Below are positions 45,179 to 54,177 of a DNA stretch of 64,000 nucleotides, piece by piece. The translations under genes and the position numbers were made by a program. The stretch is from NCBI GenBank assembly GCA_001838165.1, contig KV835881.1, positions 853-64,852 of the forward strand, written 5' to 3'. This stretch comes from Actinomyces sp. HMSC035G02. GTDB lineage: Bacteria > Actinomycetota > Actinomycetes > Actinomycetales > Actinomycetaceae. Below the pieces are notes generated by a model. The model was not told where the DNA came from, ran no database searches, and saw only the letters and a list, made by a program, of their open reading frames with translations. Position 1 is the stretch's first letter; each line of letters starts with the position of its first letter.

Positions 45179-46632
45179 CCAAGCCCCGCATTGCGGTCGC
45201 CGGAATCCACATCGAATCCTCGACGTTCACGCCGTATATTTCGACCGCCGACGACTTCATCGTCACCCGCGGCGAGCAGCTGATGGAGCGCTTCTACTGG
45301 CGCGACGAGGACTGGGCCACCCAGATCGAGTGGATTCCCGTCCTGCACGCGCGCGCCCTGCCCGGCGGCGTCGTCGAGCGCGGCGCCTACGACGCCTGGA
45401 AGGCCGAGATCCTCGAAGGCCTCGCGGCCGCCGGCCCCCTCGACGGCCTCTTCTTCGACATCCACGGCGCCATGAGCGTGGAGGGCATGGACGACGCCGA
45501 GGGCGACCTCATCAACGCCATCCGCAGCGTCATCGGCCCCGAACCCATGGTCAGCGCCTCGATGGACCTGCACGGAAACGTCTCCCAGGACCTCTTCGAC
45601 GGCTGCGATATCCTCACCTGCTACCGCCTCGCGCCCCACGAGGACGCCCTCGAGTCGCGCCGTCGTGCCGCCTACAACCTGGGCATGCGCCTCCTGAACG
45701 GCCAGCCCAAGCCCGTCAAGGCCCTCGTCCACGTCCCCGTGCTGCTGCCGGGCGAGAAGACCTCGACCCGCATCGAACCCGCCAAGTCCCTGTACAAGAT
45801 GATCGACCCCATCGAAGAGATGGACGGCATCCTGGACGCCGCGATCTGGATCGGCTTCGCGTGGGCCGACCAGCCGCGCTGCAAGGGCGCGGTCGTCGTC
45901 ACGGGCGACGACGCGGACCTCGTCAAGGAACAGGCCGAGCGTATCGGCCAGTACTTCTGGGACGTGCATGACCGCTTCGAGTTCGTCGCCCCCGTCGCCT
46001 CCATGGAGGAGTGCCTGGCAGCTGCCGAGGAGGGGCCCAAGCCCTTCTTCATCTCCGACTCCGGCGACAACCCGGGCGCCGGCGGTGCCGACGACGTCAC
46101 GGTCGCGCTCGCGGCCCTGCTCGCATGGAAGCCGGTTCAGGAGGCCACGCTCGACGTCGTCTACGCCTCGATCATCGATCCCGCCGCGGTCGCCGTCGCG
46201 TGGGAGGCCGGCGTCGGCGCCGAGGTCGACCTCGAGGTCGGCGGACACATCGACACCCGCGAGCCCGGGCCGCTGCACGTGCACGCCACGGTCGAGGCCC
46301 TCGCCGACGACCCGATGGGTGGCCACACCGCGCTGCTGCGCACGGGTGGCCTGCGCTTCATCATCACGACGAACCGCAACCAGTACACGATGTACAGCCA
46401 GTTCGAGCTGCTCGGCGTGGACATCACCACCGCTGACGTCGTCGTCGTCAAGATCGGTTACCTCGAGCCCGACCTGTACGAGACCCAGAAGGGCTGGCTC
46501 ATGGCGCTGACCCCCGGCGGCGTCGACCAGGACCTCATCCGCCTCGGTCACCACAAGATCGAGCGCCCGATGTTCCCCTTCGATCCGGATATGGCAGATC
46601 CCGATCTGCATGCACAGGTCGTCCTGCCATGA
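45175..46632 (+). CDS. M81-family metallopeptidase (MlrC-like)
   Basis: 485 aa. The N-terminal M81 domain begins IAVAGIHIESSTFTP and contains the metal-region blocks FFDIHGAM and SMDLHGNVS (likely zinc ligands Asp/His); a C-terminal MlrC domain follows (DSGDNPGAGGADD near 285-297). The named member, MlrC of Sphingomonas, hydrolyses linearised microcystin, but most homologues sit in unrelated catabolic operons. No signal peptide is present, so it acts on an imported substrate. It is coupled by 4-nt overlaps to genes on both sides. Confidence 0.9.
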   Translation: MTKPRIAVAGIHIESSTFTPYISTADDFIVTRGEQLMERFYWRDEDWATQIEWIPVLHARALPGGVVERGAYDAWKAEILEGLAAAGPLDGLFFDIHGAMSVEGMDDAEGDLINAIRSVIGPEPMVSASMDLHGNVSQDLFDGCDILTCYRLAPHEDALESRRRAAYNLGMRLLNGQPKPVKALVHVPVLLPGEKTSTRIEPAKSLYKMIDPIEEMDGILDAAIWIGFAWADQPRCKGAVVVTGDDADLVKEQAERIGQYFWDVHDRFEFVAPVASMEECLAAAEEGPKPFFISDSGDNPGAGGADDVTVALAALLAWKPVQEATLDVVYASIIDPAAVAVAWEAGVGAEVDLEVGGHIDTREPGPLHVHATVEALADDPMGGHTALLRTGGLRFIITTNRNQYTMYSQFELLGVDITTADVVVVKIGYLEPDLYETQKGWLMALTPGGVDQDLIRLGHHKIERPMFPFDPDMADPDLHAQVVLP

Positions 46633-47561
46633 GCGCCGTCAAGGATTCCTCCGGCCCGGTATTCGCGGGCATCGACATCGGCGGCACCTCCATCAAGTGG
46701 ATGATCGTCGATGAGGCAGGCACGATCCTTACCCAGGGAAACGAGCCGACCGACCGCGTGGCCGTGGCCGAGCAGGTGGGACGCATCGGCGCACGCCTCG
46801 CGAGCGACTATCCGGGACTGGTCGGCTTCGGCCTGATTTGCCCCGGCCTCGTTGATGAGGAGAGGGGGATCGTCGTGTACGCGGCGAACCTCGAGCTGCG
46901 CGGTGTTCAGCTGGCCCGTGCGGTCGAGGAGGCTACGGGCGTGCCGACCGCGCTCATGCACGATGGGCGCGCCGCCGGCCTGGCCGAGGGGCTCCTCGGT
47001 GCGGGGCGCGGAGCCTCCTCTTTCCTCATGATGCCCATCGGCACCGGCATCTCCGTGGCCCTCATGCTCGGGGACAACCTGTGGAGCGGCGCGACGTTCA
47101 GTGCCGGCGAGGTCGGGCACGCGCCCGTCTTCCCCGGCGGCGAATCATGCCGCTGCGGATCGCGGGGCTGCCTGGAGGTCTACGCCTCCGCGAAGGGCAT
47201 CGCGAGGCGCTACGAGCAGGCGACCGGCGAGGACATCGGTGCGAAGGCTATCGAAGCCGGTATCGGCACGGATCCTGTTGCGACCGAAGTGTGGGAAACG
47301 GCTGTGCGCGCCCTCGCCCTGTCGCTCACCCACATGACGCTCACCGTCGACGTCGAGCGCATCATTATCGGCGGCGGCCTGTCGCACGCAGGGGAGAACC
47401 TGCTGGCGCCGCTGCGGGTGGAATTCGCATCGATGCTGACATTCCGCGACGCTCCCGAGATCGTCCGCGCCTCTCTCGGGGGAGCGGGCGGCCGCTGGGG
47501 TGCCGCGATCCTGGCCGCCCGGGTGGGTGGCTCGACGTGCTACGAGAGGTGGCAGCCGTGA
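46629..47561 (+). CDS. ROK-family sugar kinase
   Basis: 310 aa. It has the ATP-binding GIDIGGTSIKW at residues 12-22, the catalytic Asp region LMHDGRAAGLAEG, and the ROK zinc motif CRCGSRGCLE. It lacks the HTH of the regulator upstream, so it is an enzyme. ROK kinases phosphorylate glucose, N-acetylglucosamine, N-acetylmannosamine or similar; the downstream nagB makes an amino sugar a reasonable guess. It overlaps both neighbours by 4 nt. Confidence 0.9.
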   Translation: MSAVKDSSGPVFAGIDIGGTSIKWMIVDEAGTILTQGNEPTDRVAVAEQVGRIGARLASDYPGLVGFGLICPGLVDEERGIVVYAANLELRGVQLARAVEEATGVPTALMHDGRAAGLAEGLLGAGRGASSFLMMPIGTGISVALMLGDNLWSGATFSAGEVGHAPVFPGGESCRCGSRGCLEVYASAKGIARRYEQATGEDIGAKAIEAGIGTDPVATEVWETAVRALALSLTHMTLTVDVERIIIGGGLSHAGENLLAPLRVEFASMLTFRDAPEIVRASLGGAGGRWGAAILAARVGGSTCYERWQP

Positions 47562-48238
47562 CAACCGTAGAGATTTGCGTGGAAGATGCTGTGGGCGTGC
47601 GCCGTGCGCGCGACGGGGGAGCGGATCGCATTGAGATCTGCACCGACCTGTCGTGCGGTGGCCTGACCCCCGCGTTCGACGAGGTGGCCGCCGCCCTCGA
47701 GGTGGCACCCGCCGGCGGCGTTCAGGTGCTCGTGCGTCCGCGCCCCGGGGACTTCGTCCATACGCGCGAGGAGGTCGACCGCATCGCCTCTGATATCGTG
47801 ACGCTCTCGTCGATCGGTCGGGGAGCGCCGGTGCGCCTCGGCTTCGTGGTCGGCGTCGTTACCCGAGATGGGCAGATCGACGTGAACGCGGCCGCGCGCC
47901 TGCGGGACATTGCCGAGGACGCACCGCTGACCTTCCACCGTGGCTTCGACCAGGTCGTGGATCAGGACCGCGGCCTCGATGTCCTCATGGAACTTGGGTA
48001 TGACCGCGTGCTGACGACGGGCGGAGATCCTGCCGTCGCTCAGCCGGACGCCCTCGCCCGCCTCGTAGAGCGCGGGGGAGACGACATCATCATCCTGGTG
48101 TCGGGTGGCCTGCGCGCTCATAACGTCGCCGAGGTCGTGGCTGCCTCGGGAGCGCGAGAGGTCCACATGCGCGCACCCGGAACCTCGGGAACCGATCGGG
48201 CGGAGGTCGAGCGAATCGTCGCTGCCCTGCACGGATAA
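47558..48238 (+). CDS. cutC: CutC-family protein
   Basis: 226 aa from a GTG at 47558 that overlaps the ROK kinase stop (GTGA); a longer in-frame start lies inside the kinase gene and is rejected. TIM-barrel CutC features: VEICVEDAVGVRRARDGGADRIEIC, LVRPRPGDFVHT, LTFHRGFDQV, RVLTTGG and the final MHMRAPG. CutC was first linked to copper tolerance, but the fold and its frequent place in sugar operons suggest an enzymatic or sugar-related role. Here the operon context favours carbohydrate metabolism. Confidence 0.93.
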   Translation: MTTVEICVEDAVGVRRARDGGADRIEICTDLSCGGLTPAFDEVAAALEVAPAGGVQVLVRPRPGDFVHTREEVDRIASDIVTLSSIGRGAPVRLGFVVGVVTRDGQIDVNAAARLRDIAEDAPLTFHRGFDQVVDQDRGLDVLMELGYDRVLTTGGDPAVAQPDALARLVERGGDDIIILVSGGLRAHNVAEVVAASGAREVHMRAPGTSGTDRAEVERIVAALHG

Positions 48239-48263
48239 CCCAGATCACACGTTTTCATAAAAT

Positions 48264-48294
48264 CTTCATCGATTCGTCTGACAAATCGATGAAG
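48264..48294. promoter_or_regulatory. Perfect 11-bp dyad upstream of nagB
   Basis: CTTCATCGATT (48264-48274) and AATCGATGAAG (48284-48294) are perfect inverted repeats directly after a TAAAAT-like -10 (48258-48263) and 20 bp before the nagB start. Position and symmetry fit an operator, perhaps for the ROK regulator of this cluster. Confidence 0.6.
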
Positions 48295-48313
48295 GCGGTG
48301 TAAGGTTAAACAC

Positions 48314-49087
48314 ATGAGAATTGGAATTTTCAACGACGAAGATCAGATCGCATCCCTCGCAGCGGACCGCATCCTCGAGGTGTACCGCGCTAAGCCGAAC
48401 TTCGTGCTCGGCCTGGCCACCGGCTCCTCGCCGCTGAAGCTCTACGCAGAGCTCGTGCGCCGCTACGAGGCAGGTCAGATCTCCTTTGCCCAGGTTCGTT
48501 CCTACAACCTCGACGAGTACGTGGGCCTGCCCCGCGACCACTACGAGGGGTACGCGAACTTCATCCACCGCAACCTCGTCGACCTCGTCGACATGCCCGA
48601 GGGTGCGGCACACGGCCCCGACGGCTGGTGCGACGACCTCGAGGCCGGCGCTGCCGCCTACGACGAGGCCATCAAGGCCGACGGCGGCATCGACATCCAG
48701 GTCCTCGGCATCGGCTCGGACGGCCACATCGGCTTCAACGAGCCCGGCGGCACCCTCGCGTCGCGCACCCACGTGGGCGTCCTGACCGAGCAGACCCGCC
48801 GCGACAATGCCCGCTTCTTCGACGGTGACATCGACCAGGTTCCCACGCACTGCGTGACCCAGGGCCTGGGCACGATCATGGACTCGCGCGCGCACATCTT
48901 CATCGCCACCGGTGAAGGCAAGGCCGACGCTGTCAAGGCCATGATCGAGGGCGGCGTCACCCAGCGTTGGCCCGCGTCCATCCTCCAGCACCACCCCGAC
49001 GTCACCGTGCTCCTCGACGAGGCCGCCGCCTCCAAGCTCGAGCTCGCGGACTTCTACAAGGAGGTCTGGGAGAAGGAACACCTGTGA
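48314..49087 (+). CDS. nagB: Glucosamine-6-phosphate deaminase
   Basis: 257 aa, usual length. It converts glucosamine-6-phosphate to fructose-6-phosphate and ammonia in the cytoplasm. Visible motifs: GLATGSSPLKLY (phosphate binding), SYNLDEYVGLPRDHYEGY with catalytic Asp, and the active-site GIGSDGHIGFNEPG. It lies 75 bp after cutC with its own -10 and operator-like dyad, so it may be both read through from the operon and separately controlled. No nagA is present in the window. Confidence 0.95.
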   Translation: MRIGIFNDEDQIASLAADRILEVYRAKPNFVLGLATGSSPLKLYAELVRRYEAGQISFAQVRSYNLDEYVGLPRDHYEGYANFIHRNLVDLVDMPEGAAHGPDGWCDDLEAGAAAYDEAIKADGGIDIQVLGIGSDGHIGFNEPGGTLASRTHVGVLTEQTRRDNARFFDGDIDQVPTHCVTQGLGTIMDSRAHIFIATGEGKADAVKAMIEGGVTQRWPASILQHHPDVTVLLDEAAASKLELADFYKEVWEKEHL

Positions 49088-49109
49088 GATAGGTTCCCCA
49101 CCCGACTTC

Positions 49110-49140
49110 GCCCCGGCCTCGCTAACGCGAGGTCGGGGCC
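49110..49140 (+). terminator. Terminator after nagB
   Basis: Stem GCCCCGGCCTCGC / GCGAGGTCGGGGC followed by CTTATTGT. Confidence 0.75.
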
Positions 49141-49212
49141 TTATTGTGAGCGTCGCTTCTTCGCTCCCGGCGCACGCGTGCCGCCCGTTGGAAGCATCCC
49201 CGGGCACGTACA

Positions 49213-49554
49213 ATGGTCCCCATGCGTAATGCCCTCGACGAACCCACCGGCCCCTCCGCGCCCTCCGGTCCCTCCACCGCGTCTTCGACCGGCCTGCTGG
49301 AGCGTACCGAGACCCGCAAGGAGCGCACCGGCGGGGACGGCGACCGCTTCGCCCACTTCGTGCGCAAGGATAAGGCGAACTCGTCCATGGTGACGGGCCA
49401 GCCCGTCGTCGCTCTGTGTGGCAAGGTGTGGATCCCCACCCGCGACGCCTCGCAGTACCCGGTGTGCCCCACCTGCAAGGAGCTGCGCGATTCGATGGGA
49501 AAGAATGGGCGTAACTGGCCCTTCTCCGACGGTGGAAAGGGCTCCGGCAAGTGA
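49213..49554 (+). CDS. DUF3039 family protein
   Basis: 113 aa from the ATG at 49213, or 110 aa from the ATG at 49222; no strong ribosome binding site decides. A disordered Ser/Pro-rich N-terminus is followed by the DUF3039 core: RFAHFVRKD, ALCGKVWIPTRDASQYPVCPTCKEL. The Cys residues (LCGK and CPTC) suggest a zinc site. The family is confined to actinobacteria and is regularly found beside the helicase that follows here; they overlap by 4 nt. Function unknown. Confidence 0.88.
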   Translation: MVPMRNALDEPTGPSAPSGPSTASSTGLLERTETRKERTGGDGDRFAHFVRKDKANSSMVTGQPVVALCGKVWIPTRDASQYPVCPTCKELRDSMGKNGRNWPFSDGGKGSGK

Positions 49555-51293
49555 GCGAGACGACCCGGCGCGCACCCGTTGGCAGGCTGCGCGCCTGGCA
49601 GGCCGCTGCCTTGGATCGGTACATGGCGACCTCGCCGCGCGATTTTCTGGCGGTCGCGACCCCGGGCGCAGGTAAGACGACCTTCGCCCTGACGCTCGCG
49701 ACCGAGCTGATCGCCCGCGGCATCGTCGACAAGCTCACCGTTGTGTGCCCCACCGAGCACCTCAAGGGCCAGTGGGCCTCGAGCGCCGCGCGCTTCGGCA
49801 TCCACATCGACCCCGACTTCACGAACTCGCAGGGCGTTGCCGGCTCGCACTTCGACGGCGTGGCCGTCACCTACGCGCAGATCGGCTCCAACCCGGCCGT
49901 TCACGCGGCGCGCACCCGCGCCTACCGCACCCTCGTCATCCTCGACGAGATCCACCACGCCGGCGATTCCCTCTCGTGGGGCGACGGCGTGCGCGAGGCC
50001 TTCACGGACGCGACGCGCCGCCTGGCTCTGACGGGCACGCCCTTCCGATCCGACACCTCTCCGATCCCCTTCGTCACCTACGAGGAGGACGAGGAGGGCA
50101 TCCGACGTTCGCGCGCGGACTACACCTACGGCTATGGTGACGCCCTCAAGGACGGCGTCGTGCGTCCCGTCTTGTTCATGTCCTACTCGGGGCAAATGGC
50201 CTGGCGTACCAGCGCGGGCGACGAGGTCAGCGCCCGCCTGGGCGAGCCTCTCACCAAGGACATGATGAAGCAGGCCTGGCGCACTGCGCTGGACCCCAAG
50301 GGCGAGTGGATCCCCGCTGTCCTGCGAGCCGCCGACATGCGCCTCGAAGAGGTGCGCCGCGCCGTGCCCGACGCGGGCGGCCTCGTGATCGCCTCCAACC
50401 AGGAGCACGCGCGCGCCTACGCCCGTCACCTGCGCCTCATCACCGGCAAGGCTCCCACGATCGTCCTGTCCGACGACGCGGACGCATCCGACCGCATTTC
50501 CGAGTTCGCCGACTCTACCGATAAGTGGATGGTCGCCGTGCGCATGGTGTCCGAGGGCGTCGACGTGCCCCGCCTCGCGGTCGGCGTCTACGCGACCAAC
50601 GCCTCCACGCCGCTGTTCTTCGCCCAGGCGATCGGCCGCTACGTGCGAGCCCGGCGCCGCGGCGAGACGGCCACCGTCTTCATTCCCTCCGTCGTGCCCC
50701 TGCTGACCCTCGCCGGCGGCATGGAGGTCGAACGCGACCATGCGCTCGACCGTCCCAAGCGCGACGAGGCCAGCGAAGACGACATGTGGAATCCCGAGGA
50801 CGCTCTCGTCGCGGCCGCGAACCGCGAGGAGAAAGCTTCCTCCGACCTGCTCTCACAGTTCGAGGTCCTGGGCGCGGACGCTGAATTCGACGGCGTCCTG
50901 TTCGACGGAGCCGCGTGGGGCGCGGGCGCCGAGGTCGGCTCGGAGGAAGAGCAGGAATACCTGGGTATTCCCGGCCTGCTGGACGCCGATCAGGTGACGA
51001 CCCTGCTGCGCGCTCGCCAGGCCGACCAGGTTGCCGCGCAGAAGAAGACCCGCGCCGCGCAGAAGATGCGCGAGGAGAACGCCGGCATACCCGCCCACAA
51101 GCTACGAGCCGCCAAGCGCAAGGAACTCCAGCACCTGGTCTCCACGTGGTCGCGCCGCTCCGGAGAAACCCACGCGACCATCCACTCGCGCCTTCGCTCG
51201 CGCTGCGGCGGCCCCGAGGTCGCCCAGGCGACGACCGAGCAGATCGAGGCCCGTATCGCCCTGCTGCGCGAGTGGTTCGTCGGCCGCCACTGA
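49551..51293 (+). CDS. DEAD/DEAH-box (SF2) helicase
   Basis: 580 aa from a GTG that overlaps the DUF3039 stop. Motifs in order: Q-like LRAWQAAALDRY, Walker A ATPGAGKTT, motif II DEIH (VILDEIHHAGD), motif III LTGTPFR, then in the second RecA domain MVSEGVDVPRLAVGVYAT and motif VI AIGRYVRARRRGE. The C-terminal 130 residues are charged and helical, unique to this actinobacterial group. It is a nucleic-acid-dependent ATPase, with DNA repair or RNA roles both possible. Confidence 0.9.
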   Translation: MSETTRRAPVGRLRAWQAAALDRYMATSPRDFLAVATPGAGKTTFALTLATELIARGIVDKLTVVCPTEHLKGQWASSAARFGIHIDPDFTNSQGVAGSHFDGVAVTYAQIGSNPAVHAARTRAYRTLVILDEIHHAGDSLSWGDGVREAFTDATRRLALTGTPFRSDTSPIPFVTYEEDEEGIRRSRADYTYGYGDALKDGVVRPVLFMSYSGQMAWRTSAGDEVSARLGEPLTKDMMKQAWRTALDPKGEWIPAVLRAADMRLEEVRRAVPDAGGLVIASNQEHARAYARHLRLITGKAPTIVLSDDADASDRISEFADSTDKWMVAVRMVSEGVDVPRLAVGVYATNASTPLFFAQAIGRYVRARRRGETATVFIPSVVPLLTLAGGMEVERDHALDRPKRDEASEDDMWNPEDALVAAANREEKASSDLLSQFEVLGADAEFDGVLFDGAAWGAGAEVGSEEEQEYLGIPGLLDADQVTTLLRARQADQVAAQKKTRAAQKMREENAGIPAHKLRAAKRKELQHLVSTWSRRSGETHATIHSRLRSRCGGPEVAQATTEQIEARIALLREWFVGRH

Positions 51294-51360
51294 AGCGCGT
51301 TTTTGTAGCGTCTGCTCCATGTCAATCTGACAAGAGATGCTGAGCGCGCGCTTGGCAGGA

Positions 51361-51423
51361 TTCAACCTGATCGGGAGCATTCAACCTGATCAGAAGGGGT
51401 TGAATCTTCCCGATCGGGTGTCA
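51361..51423. repeat. Inverted array of TTCAACC/GGTTGAA heptamers phased at 19 bp (array B2)
   Basis: TTCAACC at 51361 and 51380, then GGTTGAA at 51398 and a diverged GGTGTCA at 51417, 19 bp apart within each orientation. It resembles array B1 at 37726 in heptamer, spacing and the GATCGGG inside the spacers. Confidence 0.8.
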
Positions 51424-51508
51424 CACCCCATCGGTAATAAGCCTGTCGTGGATAACCGGCCCGAGAGATGCTCCGACAAGCCTCCACCCGAGCCAGACCA
51501 GGCGGTGC

Positions 51509-51591
51509 TGCACTAGATGCAGCAGCAATGCACTAGTTAGGAGTGCATTGCACTGCCTTCTATCTAGTGCAAAGCTGCGCCAAGTAGTGCA
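51509..51591. repeat. Inverted array of TGCACTA heptamers phased at 20 bp (array C)
   Basis: Forward TGCACTA at 51509 and 51529 and TGCACTG at 51549, each 20 bp apart; reverse TAGTGCA at 51565 and 51585, also 20 bp apart. Architecture as in arrays A and B but with another heptamer. Confidence 0.75.
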
Positions 51592-51648
51592 CTGCTGCTG
51601 AGCTACAAGCTCACGTGCGGCGGGGTAAGCCCCAATGTGTCGTTACGC

Positions 51649-51674
51649 GGTTGAATGCTCCCGATTGGGTGTCA
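51649..51674. repeat. Partial GGTTGAA array (B3)
   Basis: GGTTGAA (51649) and GGTGTCA (51668) are 19 bp apart. The run from TTGAATG through GGGTGTCACACCCC and on to GTAACAGGC closely matches the end of array B2, so this is a second copy of that half. The rest of the gap 51294-51871 holds no gene. Confidence 0.7.
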
Positions 51675-51776
51675 CACCCCGTCGGTAACAGGCTTCATTG
51701 TGGATCCGGCAGTCGATGTGGGCTCACGCTCGCAGCACACGATCATGCCTCAACCCCAGATCCACAGACACGAAAA

Positions 51777-51827
51777 GCCTCCCATTCCTCAGACGGCTTA
51801 ATCGATGTCCAAGAAACGGGAGGCAGT
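51777..51827 (-). terminator. Possible pncB terminator
   Basis: On the minus strand GCCTCCCGTTTC pairs with GAATGGGAGGC around a loop of about 28 nt, followed by TTTT, 45 bp after the pncB stop. The long loop keeps confidence low. Confidence 0.35.
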
Positions 51828-51871
51828 TCAGAAACGAGGAGGCCGGGGCTTCGTCGTGCGAGAGCTGAGGG

Positions 51872-53215
51872 TCAGTCGACCTTCTCGTAGCGCGTGGGGA
51901 TCGCGGCCTCGCCCTCGGAGAGGCGCCACGCCTGGTAGGGCAGCTCGTTGCGGGCGCGCAGGTGGTGCTCCTGGGCGCGGGACAGCGCCTCGGAACCCCA
52001 TGCGGCGGCGTCGATTTGGCCGCCGCGGACCAGCTGGACCTGCAGCGGGCGGGCGCCGCGCTCGGCGAGGAGGGCCTGGCCCTCTTCGAAGGAGGTGCCG
52101 ACGAGCAGGAGCTCCTCGGTCGCGTAGCCGTCCTCGCCCAGGACGCGGCCGGCGACCTTGCGCCCGCCGACAGTGGACTTCGACTCGGCCTTCTTGGCGA
52201 CAAGAACGGTCTCGCCGTTGGAATCCTCGCGCTGGACGACCTTGTACACCAGGGCGGCCGTCGGCACGCCCGAGCCCGTCACCAGCTTGGTGCCCACGCC
52301 GTAGGAGTCCACGGGGGCCGCACCCAGGGCGGCGATCGCGTACTCGTCCAGGTCGGAGGTCACCGTGATCTTCGTGGTGGTGGCGCCCATCGCGTCGAGC
52401 TGTCCGCGCACCTTGAAGGCCTCGGCGACAAGGTCGCCCGAATCCAGGCGCACAGCGCCCAGCTCGCCGCCCGCAGCGCGCGCGGCCTCGACCGCGTTGA
52501 TGACGCCCTGCCTGATGTCGTAGGTGTCCACGAGCAGGGTCGTGCCCGCGCCCAGCTTGGCAACCTGGGAGTCGAAGGCGTCGCGCTCGGTGTCGTGCAG
52601 GAGTGTGAATGCGTGGGCGGCCGTGCCGATGCAACGGATCCCGTAGCGCTTGGCGGCCTCAAGGTCGGAGGTGCCCTGGAAACCGCCGATGATGGCGGCG
52701 CGTGCGGCGGAGACCGCTGCGCGCTCGTGGGCGCGGCGAGCACCCATGTCCATGCAGGGACGGCCGTGGGCGGCGATCGTCATACGCGAGGCGGCCGAAG
52801 CCACCGCGCAATCGTGGTTGAGGATCGACAGGAGTAGCGTCTCCAGGAGCGTGCAATCCGCGAACGTACCCTCAACGGTCAGCAGGGGAGAGCCGGGGAA
52901 GTAGCACTCGCCCTCGGCGTAGCCCCAGATGTCGCCCGTGAAACGCCACGAGGCGAGGAACTGGGCGGCCTCCTCGGAGATGATCCCCTGGTCTTTCAAC
53001 CAATCGATCTGCTCCGCGTCGAACTCGAAGCGTTCCAGGGCCTCGAGAATGCGACCGGTGCCGGCGACAACGCCGAAGCGTCGCGTGGCGGGCAGGCGGC
53101 GCCCAAACAGCTCAAACGTGCAGCGACGATGCGCGGTGCCATCCTTCAGGGCGGCGTCGAGCATCGTGAGCTCGTACATATCAGTCAGCAATGAAGTAGA
53201 TGTCGATGCAGGCAT
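51872..53215 (-). CDS. pncB: Nicotinate phosphoribosyltransferase
   Basis: 447 aa, usual length for actinobacterial PncB. It makes nicotinate mononucleotide from nicotinate and PRPP, the salvage entry to NAD. Seen: LLTDMYELTML at the N-terminus, the catalytic-His region MTIAAHGRPCMDMGARRAHE, LLVDTYDIRQGV, AVRLDSGDLV, and TSDLDEYAIAAL. It is divergent from clpS across 81 bp, the usual actinobacterial arrangement. Confidence 0.95.
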   Translation of the reverse strand: MPASTSTSLLTDMYELTMLDAALKDGTAHRRCTFELFGRRLPATRRFGVVAGTGRILEALERFEFDAEQIDWLKDQGIISEEAAQFLASWRFTGDIWGYAEGECYFPGSPLLTVEGTFADCTLLETLLLSILNHDCAVASAASRMTIAAHGRPCMDMGARRAHERAAVSAARAAIIGGFQGTSDLEAAKRYGIRCIGTAAHAFTLLHDTERDAFDSQVAKLGAGTTLLVDTYDIRQGVINAVEAARAAGGELGAVRLDSGDLVAEAFKVRGQLDAMGATTTKITVTSDLDEYAIAALGAAPVDSYGVGTKLVTGSGVPTAALVYKVVQREDSNGETVLVAKKAESKSTVGGRKVAGRVLGEDGYATEELLLVGTSFEEGQALLAERGARPLQVQLVRGGQIDAAAWGSEALSRAQEHHLRARNELPYQAWRLSEGEAAIPTRYEKVD

Positions 53216-53296
53216 ACTGTGAGCCTACCCTGAGAAGCGTGTCACCGGGGTGCGAATTTCCTTCCCTGATACACAAATCCGTCTTAGTGTTGACGT

Positions 53297-53584
53297 ATGA
53301 CAACGATCTTCCAACCCGCGTCCCGCACGCACGAGGCACCCACCGCGGTGCCGCGTTGGCGTGCCGTCGTGTGGGACGATCCTGTCAACCTCATGAGCTA
53401 CGTGAGCGCTGTTTTTCGCCAGTATTTTGGCTATTCCGCCGCCCGCGCGGAGGAACTCATGATGGCCGTTCATACGCGCGGACGTGCCACCGTCTCCACG
53501 GGAGTGCGCGAACGCATCGAGGCGGACGTCATGGCCATGCACTCCTACGGTCTACGCGCCACCATCGAAGAGGACCGGGACTGA
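53297..53584 (+). CDS. clpS: ATP-dependent Clp protease adaptor ClpS
   Basis: 95 aa. The ClpS core is clear: WRAVVWDDPVNLMSYVSAVF, then YSAARAEELMMAVHTRGRATVSTG and ERIEADVMAMHSYGLRATIEED. It delivers N-degron substrates to ClpC/ClpA. The N-terminal tail that enters the Clp ring is present. It is followed 4 bp later by the DUF2017 gene, its regular actinobacterial neighbour. Confidence 0.95.
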   Translation: MTTIFQPASRTHEAPTAVPRWRAVVWDDPVNLMSYVSAVFRQYFGYSAARAEELMMAVHTRGRATVSTGVRERIEADVMAMHSYGLRATIEEDRD

Positions 53585-53588
53585 AGAT

Positions 53589-54161
53589 ATGGAAGGCTTC
53601 GCTCTTCGAGACGGTGTCTACGCCTCGTCGATGAGCGACGGCGAGGCGCTCCTCCTGCGTCAGTTGGCGACGGAGGTTCTCGTCGTCTTGGATGATCCCG
53701 GTGAGTACGCCGCGACCTCGTCCATGGTGAATGCTGCCACCGAGACCGAACAGCGACGAGACGAACCCCGCGAACGTACCCTGCGTATGCTGCTGCCCTC
53801 GATGAGCGAGGATGACGAGGACGCTGGCCGCCTGCGCGCCCTGACCGAGGATTCTCTGCGCACCGACAAGTCCGTCCGTTTGCGCGCCATCGTCGGCGAT
53901 CTTGACCACATCGTCCACGGTGAGAGTGACACCATCAGGATCCAGCCCGAGGCCGTGTGGTCCTGGCTGGGGGCTCTCAATGACATTAGGCTCGGCTTAG
54001 CCGGTGAGCTGGGCCTATCGGATCAGCAAGACGCTCAGCGCATCGAAGAATTGGCGCTCAGTGAGCCGACGGGGGAGCGCTCGCAAACCGTCGCCGCCAT
54101 CTATATGCTCATTACATGGTGGCAGGACTCACTCCTAGAAGCCGTCAATAATTCTCAGTAA
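53589..54161 (+). CDS. DUF2017 family protein
   Basis: 190 aa from the ATG at 53589; longer frames overlap clpS and lack family sequence. The DUF2017 pattern is seen in EALLLRQLATEVLVVLDD, RLLLPSMSEDDEDAGRLRALTEDSLRTDK-like and the C-terminal WLGALNDIRLGLAGELGL. The family is helical, cytoplasmic, actinobacterial and of unknown function, nearly always next to clpS, which suggests a link to protein turnover. Confidence 0.9.
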   Translation: MEGFALRDGVYASSMSDGEALLLRQLATEVLVVLDDPGEYAATSSMVNAATETEQRRDEPRERTLRMLLPSMSEDDEDAGRLRALTEDSLRTDKSVRLRAIVGDLDHIVHGESDTIRIQPEAVWSWLGALNDIRLGLAGELGLSDQQDAQRIEELALSEPTGERSQTVAAIYMLITWWQDSLLEAVNNSQ

Positions 54162-54177
54162 CGCATAAGGTCGAGAC

